From: CG2-30-44-17 sp964344725
Lineage (GTDB): Bacteria > Patescibacteriota > Gracilibacteria > UBA1369 > UBA12470
DNA length: 64,000 bases
Direction: 5' to 3'
Assembly: GCA_964344725.1 (NCBI GenBank)
Contig: CAYFOI010000002.1
Coordinates: 1 to 64,000, forward strand
Of this stretch, positions 25,018 through 34,300 are shown piece by piece. Made by a program: the position numbers and the translations under genes. Below the pieces are notes generated by a model. It had not been told where the DNA came from. It searched no databases and was given only the letters and a program-made list of their open reading frames with translations. How positions within the stretch are numbered: the first letter of the stretch is position 1; each line of letters begins with the position of its first letter.

Positions 25018-26364
25018 TTACAACTTCGCCGCCAACCCAATATAAGTCGCTGGCGTCATCTCCCTGAGCCTGTCTTTGTCTTCATCAGGGATTTCTAGAG
25101 TATCTACGAATGCGATCATGTCATCCTGCGTAAGTCTTTTGCCCCTGGTAAGATCCTTGAGCTTCTCGTAAGCGCCTTCGATCTTGTATTTGCGCATTAC
25201 TGTTTGAATTGGCTCTGCGAGGACTTCCCAGTTCGCATCTAGGTCGCGTTCTAGAGCTGGCTTGTTGATCTCGAGTTTACTGAGGCCTTTCATAGTGCTT
25301 AGGTATGCGAGATAGCTGTGACCGATTCCCATTCCTGTGTTTCTGAGGACTGTTGAGTCGGTTAGGTCGCGTTGCATTCGCGAGATTGGCAACTTGCCTG
25401 CCATGTGCTCCATGATTGCGTTTGCGATCCCGATATTTCCTTCGCTGTTTTCGAAATCTATAGGGTTCACTTTATGCGGCATTGTTGATGATCCGACCTC
25501 TCCTTTGACTACTTTTTGCTTAAAGTATCCTTTGCCGATGTATGTCCAAATATCACGATCTAGATCCATGACGATATTGTTCATTCTGATCACAGTATGG
25601 AAAATCTCTGCCATGTAGTCGTGTGGCTCGATTTGAGCTGTGTACAGGTTAGGTGTTAGGCCTAGACCTGTGATGAAGTCTTTGCTCGCTTGTTTCCAAT
25701 TCACCTCTGGATAAGCTGATACGTGAGCGTTGTAGTTTCCGCTTGCTCCGTTGATTTTTGCTAGGTGTTCTTGTTTCTTGAGTAACTTGATCTGTCTCTC
25801 TAGTCTTTTTGCGAAAAGCTTGAACTCCTTGCCCACTGTTGTTGGGCTTGCTGGTTGTCCGTGTGTGTGCGAGAGCATCGGTACGTCCTTGAATTCTTCA
25901 GCTAGTTCTTCTACTCTTGCCATTACAGCTTCTGCTTGAGGGATGAAAATTGTTTCAAGAGCTCCTTTTACTAAAAGCGAGTAGGAATTATTTGTGATGT
26001 CCTCAGATGTACATGCGAAGTGAACGAATTCGAGAAGTTCCTTCATATCACCTTCCATATGCTCTTTTATCATGTATTCGACAGCTTTTACGTCGTGGTT
26101 TGTTGTCTTTTCGATCTCTTTGACGCGTTGGTATCTTTTCAGGTCTGCTTCGTCGAAACCTTCGTAGAGAGTACGGAGTTTTCCTTGCTCTTCTGTCGTG
26201 AGTTTTCGTGTTCCTTCAAGCCTTAACTCGTTGCATAAGAAAATAAGCCACTCAACTTCAACATTGATGCGGGCTTTTATAAGTGCTCCTTCCGAGAAGT
26301 ATTCACGAAGAGGCTCTAGCTTGCGAGCGTAGCGCCCATCTAGAGGTGAGATGTTGGTTATCAT
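25018..26364 (-). CDS. purB: Adenylosuccinate lyase
   Basis: 448 residues. It cleaves SAICAR to AICAR and adenylosuccinate to AMP. NISPLDGRYARKLEPL, EYMIKEHMEG, HFACTSEDITNNSYSL, LSHTHGQPASPTTVGKE, NGASGNYNAHV and the flexible signature loop GSSTMPHKVNPIDFENSEGN identify it; the form matches the E. coli-type subgroup. It follows purE and purC on the same strand. Confidence 0.98.
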   Translation of the reverse strand: MITNISPLDGRYARKLEPLREYFSEGALIKARINVEVEWLIFLCNELRLEGTRKLTTEEQGKLRTLYEGFDEADLKRYQRVKEIEKTTNHDVKAVEYMIKEHMEGDMKELLEFVHFACTSEDITNNSYSLLVKGALETIFIPQAEAVMARVEELAEEFKDVPMLSHTHGQPASPTTVGKEFKLFAKRLERQIKLLKKQEHLAKINGASGNYNAHVSAYPEVNWKQASKDFITGLGLTPNLYTAQIEPHDYMAEIFHTVIRMNNIVMDLDRDIWTYIGKGYFKQKVVKGEVGSSTMPHKVNPIDFENSEGNIGIANAIMEHMAGKLPISRMQRDLTDSTVLRNTGMGIGHSYLAYLSTMKGLSKLEINKPALERDLDANWEVLAEPIQTVMRKYKIEGAYEKLKDLTRGKRLTQDDMIAFVDTLEIPDEDKDRLREMTPATYIGLAAKL

Positions 26365-26402
26365 GGGACTTAGGGTTTAGGGTTGTAGGGTATAGTGATA
26401 GA
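26365..26402 (-). repeat. Telomere-like leader before purB
   Basis: The coding strand reads TATACCCTACAACCCTAAAC then CCTAAGTCCC and ATG: degenerate CCCTAAA units, as before ileS and rplI. Confidence 0.7.
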
Positions 26403-26419
26403 GTCGCGCAATGCGCGAC
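26403..26419 (-). repeat. Palindrome P1 before purB
   Basis: GTCGCGC-aat-GCGCGAC, 39 nt before the purB ATG and directly before its telomere-like tract; no P2 is present. The spacing equals that of the complete modules. Confidence 0.7.
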
Positions 26420-26448
26420 GGATTTTATTATATACTTTTTACGCCCAT

Positions 26449-26898
26449 TTAAAAGCTGGCCTTCATATCAGCGATGAACTTGCGATTGTTTGCAAGTAAT
26501 TCTTTGTCAGCAATCCCAAGTACTCTTGCTGCTGCAAGTGCTGCGTTGCCTGGGTCAATTACAGTAAGCGCAGGTGTACTTGATGGCATGACTAGGGTTG
26601 AGTTGATGTTGATCATGAAGTCTTCTTTGCTCCCAAAAGGAGGGCAAGCGATAACTGGATAAGCTGTGTTAGCTGAAACGAATCCGCTGAGCGCGTTTGA
26701 GCGGCCTGCGATTGTTATGTAGCAAATAGCTTCTTCTCCTTCTTCGTTGGTCTTTAATATTTCTAGAACTTTTTCTGGAACCTTGTGAGCTGATGCAACG
26801 TGTGTTTCGTGAGGTACGCCGTATGCATCAAGTTTTGCAGTGATTTTGTCTGCGTGTTCTTGGTCGACTTTCGACCCCATTATTATGATTGTTTTCAT
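26449..26898 (-). CDS. purE: PurE, class II-like (AIR carboxylase type)
   Basis: 149 residues. IIMGSKVDQEHADKI and VASAHKVPEKV are shared by all PurE. The next core reads ITIAGRSNALSGFVSANTAY then PVIACPPFG, which resembles class II PurE (metazoan PAICS and Treponema denticola: AGRSN.L....S.NT.YPVI.CPP) and not the class I AGAGGAAHLPGM. Class II enzymes carboxylate AIR with CO2 directly, so no purK is needed; none is seen in the window. purC lies just upstream, the partner to which it is fused in animals. Confidence 0.92.
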   Translation of the reverse strand: MKTIIIMGSKVDQEHADKITAKLDAYGVPHETHVASAHKVPEKVLEILKTNEEGEEAICYITIAGRSNALSGFVSANTAYPVIACPPFGSKEDFMININSTLVMPSSTPALTVIDPGNAALAAARVLGIADKELLANNRKFIADMKASF

Positions 26899-26931
26899 AG
26901 AAGTTATTAGTTATTAGCTACTAGTTGCTAG
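26899..26931 (-). repeat. CTAGCTAA-type spacer before purE
   Basis: The coding strand reads AGCAACTAGTAGCTAATAAC then TAATAACTTCT and ATG; no Shine-Dalgarno. Same group as 16129 and 39831. Confidence 0.6.
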
Positions 26932-27900
26932 TTAGCTCATGTACTTTTGAAGATTCGCTTCGATACGTGGCATTGGGTCGCCTGGAGTTCCTTCGAATGT
27001 TTGACCTGTAATGCCCTCGTAGGCTTCGATGTATTTTTTAGCAGTTTTGACTTTCATTTCATCTGGGATCTCTGGGACTTCTCCGTCTCCTGTGAACCCT
27101 TTTTCCGCAAGCCAGATTCTTAGGAACTCTTTATTGATATTGTCTTGGTCCGATCCGTCTGCAAAGTGCTGTTCGTAAGTATCTGCCTTCCAGAATCTTG
27201 ATGAGTCTGGTGTGTGGATTTCATCTATAAGTACAATTTCTCCATTTTTGTTCTTGCCGAATTCGTACTTAGTGTCTACTAAGATAATTCCTTGTTTTGC
27301 AGCTGTTTCTTGTCCGAGTTTAAATAGCTTCAAAGAAACATCAGCGAGCTGTTCCCATTCTGCTTCTGTGATGACTCCCCTTTCAAGTAATACTTCTGGA
27401 GCGACGGATTCATCGTGATCTCCGTGAGCAGCTTTTGTAGAAGGTGTAAGGATAGCTTCTGGCAATTTTTGATCTTTTTTAAGACCTTCCGGCAGCTCGT
27501 TTCCGCAGAAGTTACGGCTTCCATTCTTGTAGTGAGTCCAAATAGATGTACTTGTTGTACCTGTGACGTATCCACGTACAACCATCTCAACCGCAAGAGG
27601 TTCACATTCTTCTGCCACTACTACGTTTGGATCTGGAACCTCGACTACGTGGTTCCCAACGATGTCTTTCGTTACATCGAACCAATAGTTGGTAAGTGCA
27701 TTAAGGACTTGGCCTTTGAATGGTATTAGTGTGATGATCTTGTCGAAAGCGCTTAGGCGGTCTGTAGTGACAAGAATTCTTTTGCCATCTCTTGTGTAAT
27801 TGTCTCTAACTTTTCCTTCGTATCTTTCACCTAGGTTTGCAAAATTGGTGCCAGTCAAACAGTATTGAATCTGAGCAGCGACTTGATCGTCTGTAAGCAT
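26932..27900 (-). CDS. purC: SAICAR synthetase
   Basis: 322 residues, the long (yeast-like) form. It joins CAIR and aspartate with ATP. RYEGKVRDNYTRDGKRILVT, STDRLSAFDKIITLIPFKGQ with the DRLSAFD core, EMVVRGYVTGTTSTSIW, GIILVDTKYEFGKNKNGEIV and DEIHTPDSSRFW are diagnostic. It is the first gene of purC-purE-purB and has its own promoter flanked by a repeated 12-mer. Confidence 0.97.
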   Translation of the reverse strand: MLTDDQVAAQIQYCLTGTNFANLGERYEGKVRDNYTRDGKRILVTTDRLSAFDKIITLIPFKGQVLNALTNYWFDVTKDIVGNHVVEVPDPNVVVAEECEPLAVEMVVRGYVTGTTSTSIWTHYKNGSRNFCGNELPEGLKKDQKLPEAILTPSTKAAHGDHDESVAPEVLLERGVITEAEWEQLADVSLKLFKLGQETAAKQGIILVDTKYEFGKNKNGEIVLIDEIHTPDSSRFWKADTYEQHFADGSDQDNINKEFLRIWLAEKGFTGDGEVPEIPDEMKVKTAKKYIEAYEGITGQTFEGTPGDPMPRIEANLQKYMS

Positions 27901-27911
27901 GGAGGCTTTGG

Positions 27912-27987
27912 TTATGTGTTAACTTCGGAGTTTATTTTAACACGCCTTGCGTTGACGGCAATGTTTTGATCGTGATTATGTGTTAAC
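27912..27987 (-). promoter_or_regulatory. purC promoter flanked by a duplicated 12-mer (operator candidate)
   Basis: -35 TTGCCG (27956-27961), 16-nt spacer, -10 TAAAAT (27934-27939). The 12-mer GTTAACACATAA occurs at 27912-27923 (between -10 and start codon) and again identically at 27976-27987 (upstream of -35). Such flanking copies are a common arrangement for a repressor; the regulator is unknown. Confidence 0.55.
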
Positions 27988-28004
27988 AATTATCGGCACT
28001 TCAT

Positions 28005-28036
28005 CAAAAAGCCCTGAGAGGATATCTCGGGGCTTT
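28005..28036 (-). terminator. Terminator of the 28065-28601 gene
   Basis: AAAGCCCTGAGA (28008-28019) pairs with TCTCGGGGCTTT (28025-28036) over 12 bp with a 5-nt loop; the minus strand continues with T residues. Confidence 0.85.
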
Positions 28037-28064
28037 AAAAAAAAGAAGGCAACTTACATATTAT

Positions 28065-28601
28065 TTATCTCCCCGGTTTTAGAGCAGTTACTTGCGCTTT
28101 TGCAATCATGCACATTGCTTCTACAGGGATTCCAGATTTCACACATGTTGCTTGGTCTACTTGCGCAGTTCCTCTCTCTACCGTCTCCTGTGCTATAACC
28201 CCTTCCAAACTACCTTGTCGGACTAACCATTGCCCATAACCGTTTATATTTTCACCACAACTTACTCCTACTATATGTTCTATTCCTGCGCTTCTGGCCT
28301 CTACACTTGCTTCTTCCATTTCACTGAATACACGTTCTCCATTATAACTACTTGCTACTACTCGACTTCCTGGAATACATTGATTTCCTTCCGATGCAGC
28401 TGGAGCTGTAAAGAGCGTACTATGCTCGTTTGGACTAAGTGTACTTGGATCAGCTCCTGTTAGTGCTTGTACAGCCAATTCTCGCCCTTGCCGGCTTGTT
28501 TCTGGTGATCCAGCAAGTGCCGGTGGTGCACTCAATGTTAGAGCTAGAAATGCCATAGTTACTCTATTTGCCATACTTGGCGTTTGTCTTGGGGTTCGCA
28601 T
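28065..28601 (-). CDS. Secreted protein of unknown function
   Basis: 178 residues. A signal peptide is visible (ANRVTMAFLALTLSAPPALA then GS); ATG 28574 would give a cleaner signal than ATG 28601. The mature part has four Cys (NQCIPG, GVSCGEN, ATCVKSG, AMCMIAK) that could form two disulphides. No family recognised. It has its own promoter (28637-28664) and terminator and stands alone between purC and the divergent purA. Confidence 0.75.
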   Translation of the reverse strand: MRTPRQTPSMANRVTMAFLALTLSAPPALAGSPETSRQGRELAVQALTGADPSTLSPNEHSTLFTAPAASEGNQCIPGSRVVASSYNGERVFSEMEEASVEARSAGIEHIVGVSCGENINGYGQWLVRQGSLEGVIAQETVERGTAQVDQATCVKSGIPVEAMCMIAKAQVTALKPGR

Positions 28602-28636
28602 AGTTTGTAGTTTATTGGTTTACAAAAAGAGTGCTT

Positions 28637-28664
28637 ATTTTAGTATATTTACGCGATATGTCAA
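28637..28664 (-). promoter_or_regulatory. Promoter of the secreted-protein gene
   Basis: -35 TTGACA (28659-28664), 16-nt spacer, -10 TAAAAT (28637-28642). The predicted start is about 30 nt before ATG 28601. Confidence 0.7.
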
Positions 28665-28740
28665 AGCACCATGTCGTCCCTTTTTAAGGAATGCTTGTTT
28701 TCTTTCTGGTAGCAGGTCCTTGATACCCTTAAATTACATG

Positions 28741-28765
28741 TCAACAACTATTGTTGATTTTTTTT
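28741..28765 (+). terminator. Terminator-like hairpin upstream of purA
   Basis: TCAACAA-cta-TTGTTGA followed by eight T, 80 nt before the purA start. No plus-strand gene precedes it, so it is either an attenuator in the purA leader or a stray hairpin. No purine-riboswitch core is seen nearby. Confidence 0.45.
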
Positions 28766-28845
28766 GGATCGTATTTGTCAAATATTTTGCATCATCGCTT
28801 GCTCGGTGTTATTTTGGATGCGATCTATTTTTTAAAAATAAAAAT

Positions 28846-30144
28846 ATGAAACTCCTAAGCAAGCTTGGAAAAGCAACGGCTGTTCTTGGTGGACAATGGG
28901 GTGATGAAGGCAAAGGAAAGCTCGTAGATATTGTTGCTGCAGAATATGACATTATTGCACGCGCCACAGGTGGCGCAAATGCTGGACATACAGTTTATGT
29001 ACCCGATCCTAATGGTGGCGAAGCTAAGAAATATATCTTCCATTTACTTCCTTCAGGTGCTTTGCATGATGACCCTATATGTGTAATTGGCAATGGAGTT
29101 GTTGTTCACATACCTACTTTGTTTGAAGAGATCAAAGTTCTTGAAGATGCTGGTATCAAAACTGCTGGACGTATTTTGATTTCTGACAGAGCTCATATGC
29201 TTTTTGGGTATCATATTGAGATTGATGGTATCCAAGAGAATCGCAAAGGGGATAAGAAAGTTGGAACGACTAAACGTGGCATTGGGCCGTGCTATGCCGA
29301 TAAGATATCTAGACGTGGTGTCCGTGGCTGTGATTTCTTGGACCAAGAGGCTTTTGAGATGAAGCTAAGGTCCAACATTGATGTTTTGACCAAGATGTAC
29401 GGTTTTGAATATGATATCGAGAAGGAGATCGAATATTATCGCAGTGTGAGAGATAAGCTTGAGCCTATGGTTATAGATACTTTTCAATATCTTCATGAAG
29501 CTCTCGAGGCTGGAAAGTCAGTTGTTTTCGAAGGCGCAAATGGCGTAATGCTTGATATTGATCACGGCACTTTCCCTTTTGTAACTAGTTCGAATCCTAT
29601 GGTTGGTGGACTTGGTACTGGCACAGGTATTCCAGGAAAACACTTAACTAGTGTTACGGGAATCATCAAGGCTTACACTACTCGTGTTGGTGCAGGACCT
29701 TTCCCTACAGAGCTTGAAGATGAACTAGGTGTGCATTTACGTGAAAAAGGTGGTGAATATGGTTCTACAACAGGTCGTCCGCGTCGTTGTGGCTGGTTCG
29801 ATGCTGTTGTTGCTAGATACTCTTCTCGCTTGAATGGGTATAGCGGCATTAATCTTACTAAGCTCGACGTTTTAACTGGTTTGGATAGTCTTAAGATTGG
29901 TGTCCGGTATAAACACGGCGATAAAACTTACGATTCTTTCCCTGCTGATCTTGGTATCGTAGAAATGTGCGAAGTTGAATACGAGGAAATGCCTGGTTGG
30001 GCTGAGGATATTACCGAAGCTAAGACATTTGAGGATCTACCTGAGAACGCACAAGCTTACGTCAAAAGGCTCGAAGAACTTATGAGAGTTCCTGTAACTT
30101 TCATCGGAGTTGGGCCGAATAGGGATCAGATGATAGTGAGATAA
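28846..30144 (+). CDS. purA: Adenylosuccinate synthetase
   Basis: 432 residues from ATG 28846. It makes adenylosuccinate from IMP, Asp and GTP. VLGGQWGDEGKGKLVDI (P-loop), ARATGGANAGHTV, GTTKRGIGPCYADKISR, VFEGANGVMLDIDHGTFPFV and GSTTGRPRRCGWFD are intact. The frame is open upstream to 28615, but the domain starts at LGKATAVLGG and the ATG follows an A-rich leader (AAAAATAAAAAT). It is divergent from the pur run. Confidence 0.98.
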   Translation: MKLLSKLGKATAVLGGQWGDEGKGKLVDIVAAEYDIIARATGGANAGHTVYVPDPNGGEAKKYIFHLLPSGALHDDPICVIGNGVVVHIPTLFEEIKVLEDAGIKTAGRILISDRAHMLFGYHIEIDGIQENRKGDKKVGTTKRGIGPCYADKISRRGVRGCDFLDQEAFEMKLRSNIDVLTKMYGFEYDIEKEIEYYRSVRDKLEPMVIDTFQYLHEALEAGKSVVFEGANGVMLDIDHGTFPFVTSSNPMVGGLGTGTGIPGKHLTSVTGIIKAYTTRVGAGPFPTELEDELGVHLREKGGEYGSTTGRPRRCGWFDAVVARYSSRLNGYSGINLTKLDVLTGLDSLKIGVRYKHGDKTYDSFPADLGIVEMCEVEYEEMPGWAEDITEAKTFEDLPENAQAYVKRLEELMRVPVTFIGVGPNRDQMIVR

Positions 30145-30449
30145 TTTGAATTACTTTTCGCTCCCGGGAAAGTCTCGCATTAAACGGGGCGTTTCTTCGG
30201 AATGCATTTATTTGTAGAGGGCCTGTGCTCCTTTGGAGCGGCCTGTTATTTGGCGAGACGTTTCCAAATAGGGTCTGCCTTGATCTTCTACAAAAAAACC
30301 TTAATTGTTTTTCTTGAAGATCCTCCTGCGCTTCCCTTGCTAAAGCAAGATGCGCTTCGGAACGTCAGACTCGCTACTATTTAAAATCGCTTAAGGCAAT
30401 CCAAATTATCTTTAATGATATTGTTTGGTGCTTTTGCTTCGCAAAAACG
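30145..30449. repeat. Intergenic repeat cluster between purA and the TPR gene
   Basis: No gene in 305 nt. Read along the minus strand it holds P1 (30432-30446, TTTTGC-ttc-GCAAAA), a family-3 element (30320-30379), an inverted repeat with GATCTTC/GAAGATC ends (30282-30322), P2 (30220-30245, GCTCC-TTT-GGAGC between GGCCTG copies) and a degenerate P1 (30189-30205). The P2-then-P1 order and 14-nt spacing match the leader modules although no minus-strand gene start follows. Confidence 0.75.
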
Positions 30450-31391
30450 TTATAGTCTCACAAACGCTTTCGGATCTGCTTTGAATTCGGCTTTGAGTTT
30501 ACTAACGCTGCCTTTCAGTTTTTCGGATAATTTCGATTCTGTGTCTTTCTCGTTCTCTTTTTCTGCTTTTTCTAGGATAGCACGTCCCTTGAAGTTTTCT
30601 CCATCCGTAAGTCGCAAGATTTCTTTTGCGGCCTTAATTGCTTTTTCATACTCCTTTTTTGACAACATGTCTCTTGCCTTCACGATGCTATCTTTGATGA
30701 AAGCTGCATTCTCTTCTTTGCGATGTTTTAGAACCAGTTTCTCTGCGTTTTTGATTTCTTCTAGAAGTTTTTTATGCTCTGGGAAAAGCAGATAAAGTTT
30801 CTGGTAAAACTTATAAAGCTTTTGATATTCACCTTTCTCTATCAATTCTTTTCTTACTTCGGAGTGTAATTGTCGATCAATATATTTGACTTTGTCGTAT
30901 CTAAGCATTTTCTTTAAATCTTCGTTCTTAGGTACAACTTTCTGCATTTCGATTATAACTTCTATCGCTTCTAGCCATTTCTTTTCACGTTTTAGTTCTT
31001 TGTGTTTCTTGAACCCTTTGTCTAGAAAATCTTTTAAATCTTTCTCCTGCTTGTGGGCTAATTCTTTTTTGATCTTTGTCATCAAGGATGAGAGCTTCTT
31101 GTCGGAGACAACTTCGCTAAGTTTTTGTCCAACCTCTAACGCTTCATCGTACTTGCCGTCTTTGTAAAGTTTCTTGAGTCCAGGCAAATTCTTTTTGAGA
31201 AGTTCTTTTTTTTCTTTGTCGATAATATTTTTTGCTTTCTCTAAAATCTTAATTACTCTGCGATTACCTGGACTTACTTCTAGAATTTCGTTGCAAGTTC
31301 TTGCGGCATCTGCAGCATTGCCCTTTTCTAGGAAATCTTTTGCGACTGCCAATCCCCTCTCAACAAACTGTCTTACCTCTGTTTTTGACAT
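30450..31391 (-). CDS. TPR-like helical repeat protein
   Basis: 313 residues, Lys/Glu-rich and wholly helical. TPR-like units are readable (AVAKDFLEKGNAADAARTCN, LKKLYKDGKYDEALEVGQKL, KKEYEKAIKAAKEILRLTDG). No signal peptide, so cytoplasmic. Its ATG overlaps the stop of the giant surface-protein gene (TAATG), which strongly suggests coupled translation and a possible role in that protein's synthesis or export. Confidence 0.8.
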   Translation of the reverse strand: MSKTEVRQFVERGLAVAKDFLEKGNAADAARTCNEILEVSPGNRRVIKILEKAKNIIDKEKKELLKKNLPGLKKLYKDGKYDEALEVGQKLSEVVSDKKLSSLMTKIKKELAHKQEKDLKDFLDKGFKKHKELKREKKWLEAIEVIIEMQKVVPKNEDLKKMLRYDKVKYIDRQLHSEVRKELIEKGEYQKLYKFYQKLYLLFPEHKKLLEEIKNAEKLVLKHRKEENAAFIKDSIVKARDMLSKKEYEKAIKAAKEILRLTDGENFKGRAILEKAEKENEKDTESKLSEKLKGSVSKLKAEFKADPKAFVRL

Positions 31392-34300
31392 TATTTTTGA
31401 TTAAGCTTATTTATAAGCTTTTTTTCTTCGGATTGCCCGTGTTTCATCCTTGCAAAAAGTATATACACCGCCCCTATCCCTAATACTAGTAGTACTACCA
31501 TTGGCAGATAAGGTGTGGACTTGTCGCTTTCAGAAGATTCCGGCGCAGTAGCTTCTACTACATCTGCTAATCCTTCGCCAGTTACCGTAAAATTAACCAT
31601 AACTGTTTCTCCTTTGATTCCAGTTTCCTCGTCTACTGGATAGAAATAAACCGTATGGTCTCCAGGATCATTTTCTACTAGCTCTTTCGGTATCTCTGCG
31701 ACATACTCACCTGTTTCTAAATCCGCAACTAAGACCGATGAAAAAGTCATACTTTTCCATGTCCCGTATACCGTAGATCCTGGCTGCGCTGTACCTGTGA
31801 ATTTATCGCCAGTTGCCGATTCCGTATCTACTTCTACTTTTTGAGTTTCAACGTCTTTATCAATCGTGAATTGACTAGCTTTCGATACATCCTTCGTATT
31901 GCCATCCGTATCTACTATAGTTGCAAAAACTGAATAAGTTCCATTGCCTAAATCTCCACCCATAGCCACTGCGAACTGTCCATTTGCATCTACTTCTGCT
32001 TCGTATGCACCTATTATGTTCCCGCTAGCATCAACCACCGTAACTACTACTGTAGTATTCGGTTCTCCTGTACCCCTTACAAGCGAGTTGCTTGAAGTTA
32101 ATATGTCACCTGCATTCAGGTTAGTTATTTTAGCCTTAGTAAGATCATCGACTTGGTTAACCTCATTTGGGTCTGTTCCATGCGCCCATTCGTCCGCATC
32201 CGATATCCCGTCTCCATCCGTGTCAGCATTGTTAGGGTCGGTTCCGTTTTGAATCTCTTTGTAGTCGGCTACCCCATCGCCATCTGTATCTACTGTTGCT
32301 TTATAAGTTTCCGCATCAACCTCTACAATGTTGTCTCGTTTTGTTGGATCTTTCTCGTTAGCAGTCTCGTCGTAATCCGACACACCATCTCCGTCTGTAT
32401 CCCATGCCGTAGGATCTGTACCTATTGCTATTTCTAATGCATCACTTAATCCATCTCCGTCTGTATCCGCATTTGTTGGGCTTGTACCGAATTTGTATTC
32501 GTCTACGTTTGGGATTCCATCTCCATCTGTATCCGCATCTGCTTCCATTTCTTCATCACCTAAGTTTTTTTCTTCCCACCATGTTGGCATTCCGTCTTCA
32601 TCATCATCTTGAACCAGTTGTTCTACTACTTTCCCCAGGTCGGTTTCTATATCGTTCTTTTCTGCTACTTCTTCCGCTGCTTCTGATGCGCTTCCTGAAG
32701 AAGCTGCACCTCCTCCAAAAACGAGGATTTCTGTTGGCGCACTAGCGGTAGATGCTGCTTCTGTCGTTGCTACTTCTACCGTTTTTTCTTCTCCGGTATC
32801 TGCGTCTGTAAAGGTAATCGCTGCTGTTCCAGCATCTGAGTCGATTACCTCTTTTGTTCCTTTTGCTTCGTTAGTGATCTGCATTACGCCGTTATCTTTT
32901 TCTACAACCACTGCGTTTTTTACTTGAAGTGACGGCTTTGCATCTGTGTCTGTTGGCGCTGGCTGTTGATCTTGCGGCTTTGCTGTCTCTGTTGGAGTAA
33001 CAACCACAGGCTGCTGAGTTTCTACAGGTTTCGGTTTGACGTCGTAGTTCTGGTCTCCAACTTCCTGTTCGCCGGCCAATTGATCTCCGGGATTATCTGA
33101 TGGTGATTGTTCTGTTTGAGTACTTCCGTCGTCACTTGGTGGAGGTGGTGGCAATTGCTGCGTTCCATCATCAGTTGGTGGCGGTGGCAGTTGCGCTCCA
33201 TCGTCAGTGGCTGGAGGTGGTGGCGACGATCCTCCGCCTCCTCCGCCTCCCCCGGCGTTTGTTATACCTCTTATGCTAGCTACTGCTATTCCTGATGAAT
33301 TTCCTCCAGCATCTACTAATTTAATACGATAATCTGTGATTTGGTTTGCTGGGACCCCCACTGTAATTAGTTTTTTTCCTATAGCCGCTATGTCATGGCC
33401 TGAGTCTATTCCGTTTATGTATATAGATGTATTAGCTTCTCCAAAAACCATTATGTCTGCAGTTGCTGCGGAAGCTACGGCTGTATATCCCAATGTTGGG
33501 TCTGCTGGGACTACTGTGTCTAGGAGTACGTTGACTGTGCTAGTACCCGATTTGTTGTCGCTATAATCGTAAGACACTAAGTGGTATGTATTTAAACCTT
33601 CTGTTAGCGTCTGTGGCAAGCTCCATGTTTCTCCTGAGGTGAATCCAACTAGTAGTTCGTTGCCATCTTTTACATTTGCATAAGCTTCTTTTGTTCCTTC
33701 TAGTGTATACGAAGGATCATTGGTCGCTAATACGCTTGTTACTGTAATATCTGCCGGTGGTGTTTCATCGGCGGCAATAGCTCCTGATGGAGCGCTTGCT
33801 TCTGTGGTTTTATTTAAAGTCTGGCTATTGGCTATTATGTAATAGTAATCACCTGCCTCTGCCGTTGCATCCATATGCAACTCAAAAACGCCTCCTGTTA
33901 AGGTTGTACTTCCTTCGAAGTTTTCTAGGCTAGCGCCAGCAGCGCTTGTTCCGCTGTATATATCTATACTTGTTCCATCTGCAAAGCCGGTTAAAGTACC
34001 TGAGACCATACTGGTTGTTGCTGCCGTAAATGTTGTACTTGATATATCCCATACCCCTGGCGTGCCTATAGCTATAACGTCATTAACACCATTGTAAAAC
34101 ATGATATTCCCTTTTACGAAAGTGTCAGGTGTTGGCATCGTCACGGCGGAATTGTTGCTGTACTTAAACACATTCCTCCTCGCTGTCCCTACTCCACCTA
34201 TAATTGTGCCTGTTACACCTACTTGTACGTTTATATCCTGCTGAGTATTGCCAAGATCGTGTGTCACCGTTGAATCTGTTGAGAAGAAGGTGCCTTGTAT

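Noticed and set aside
28602..28845. Purine riboswitch before purA
   Set aside because: The conserved three-way-junction loops are not present; only a terminator-like hairpin is seen.
28615..28845. 77-codon N-terminal extension of purA
   Set aside because: Crosses a terminator-like hairpin and the domain starts just after ATG 28846.
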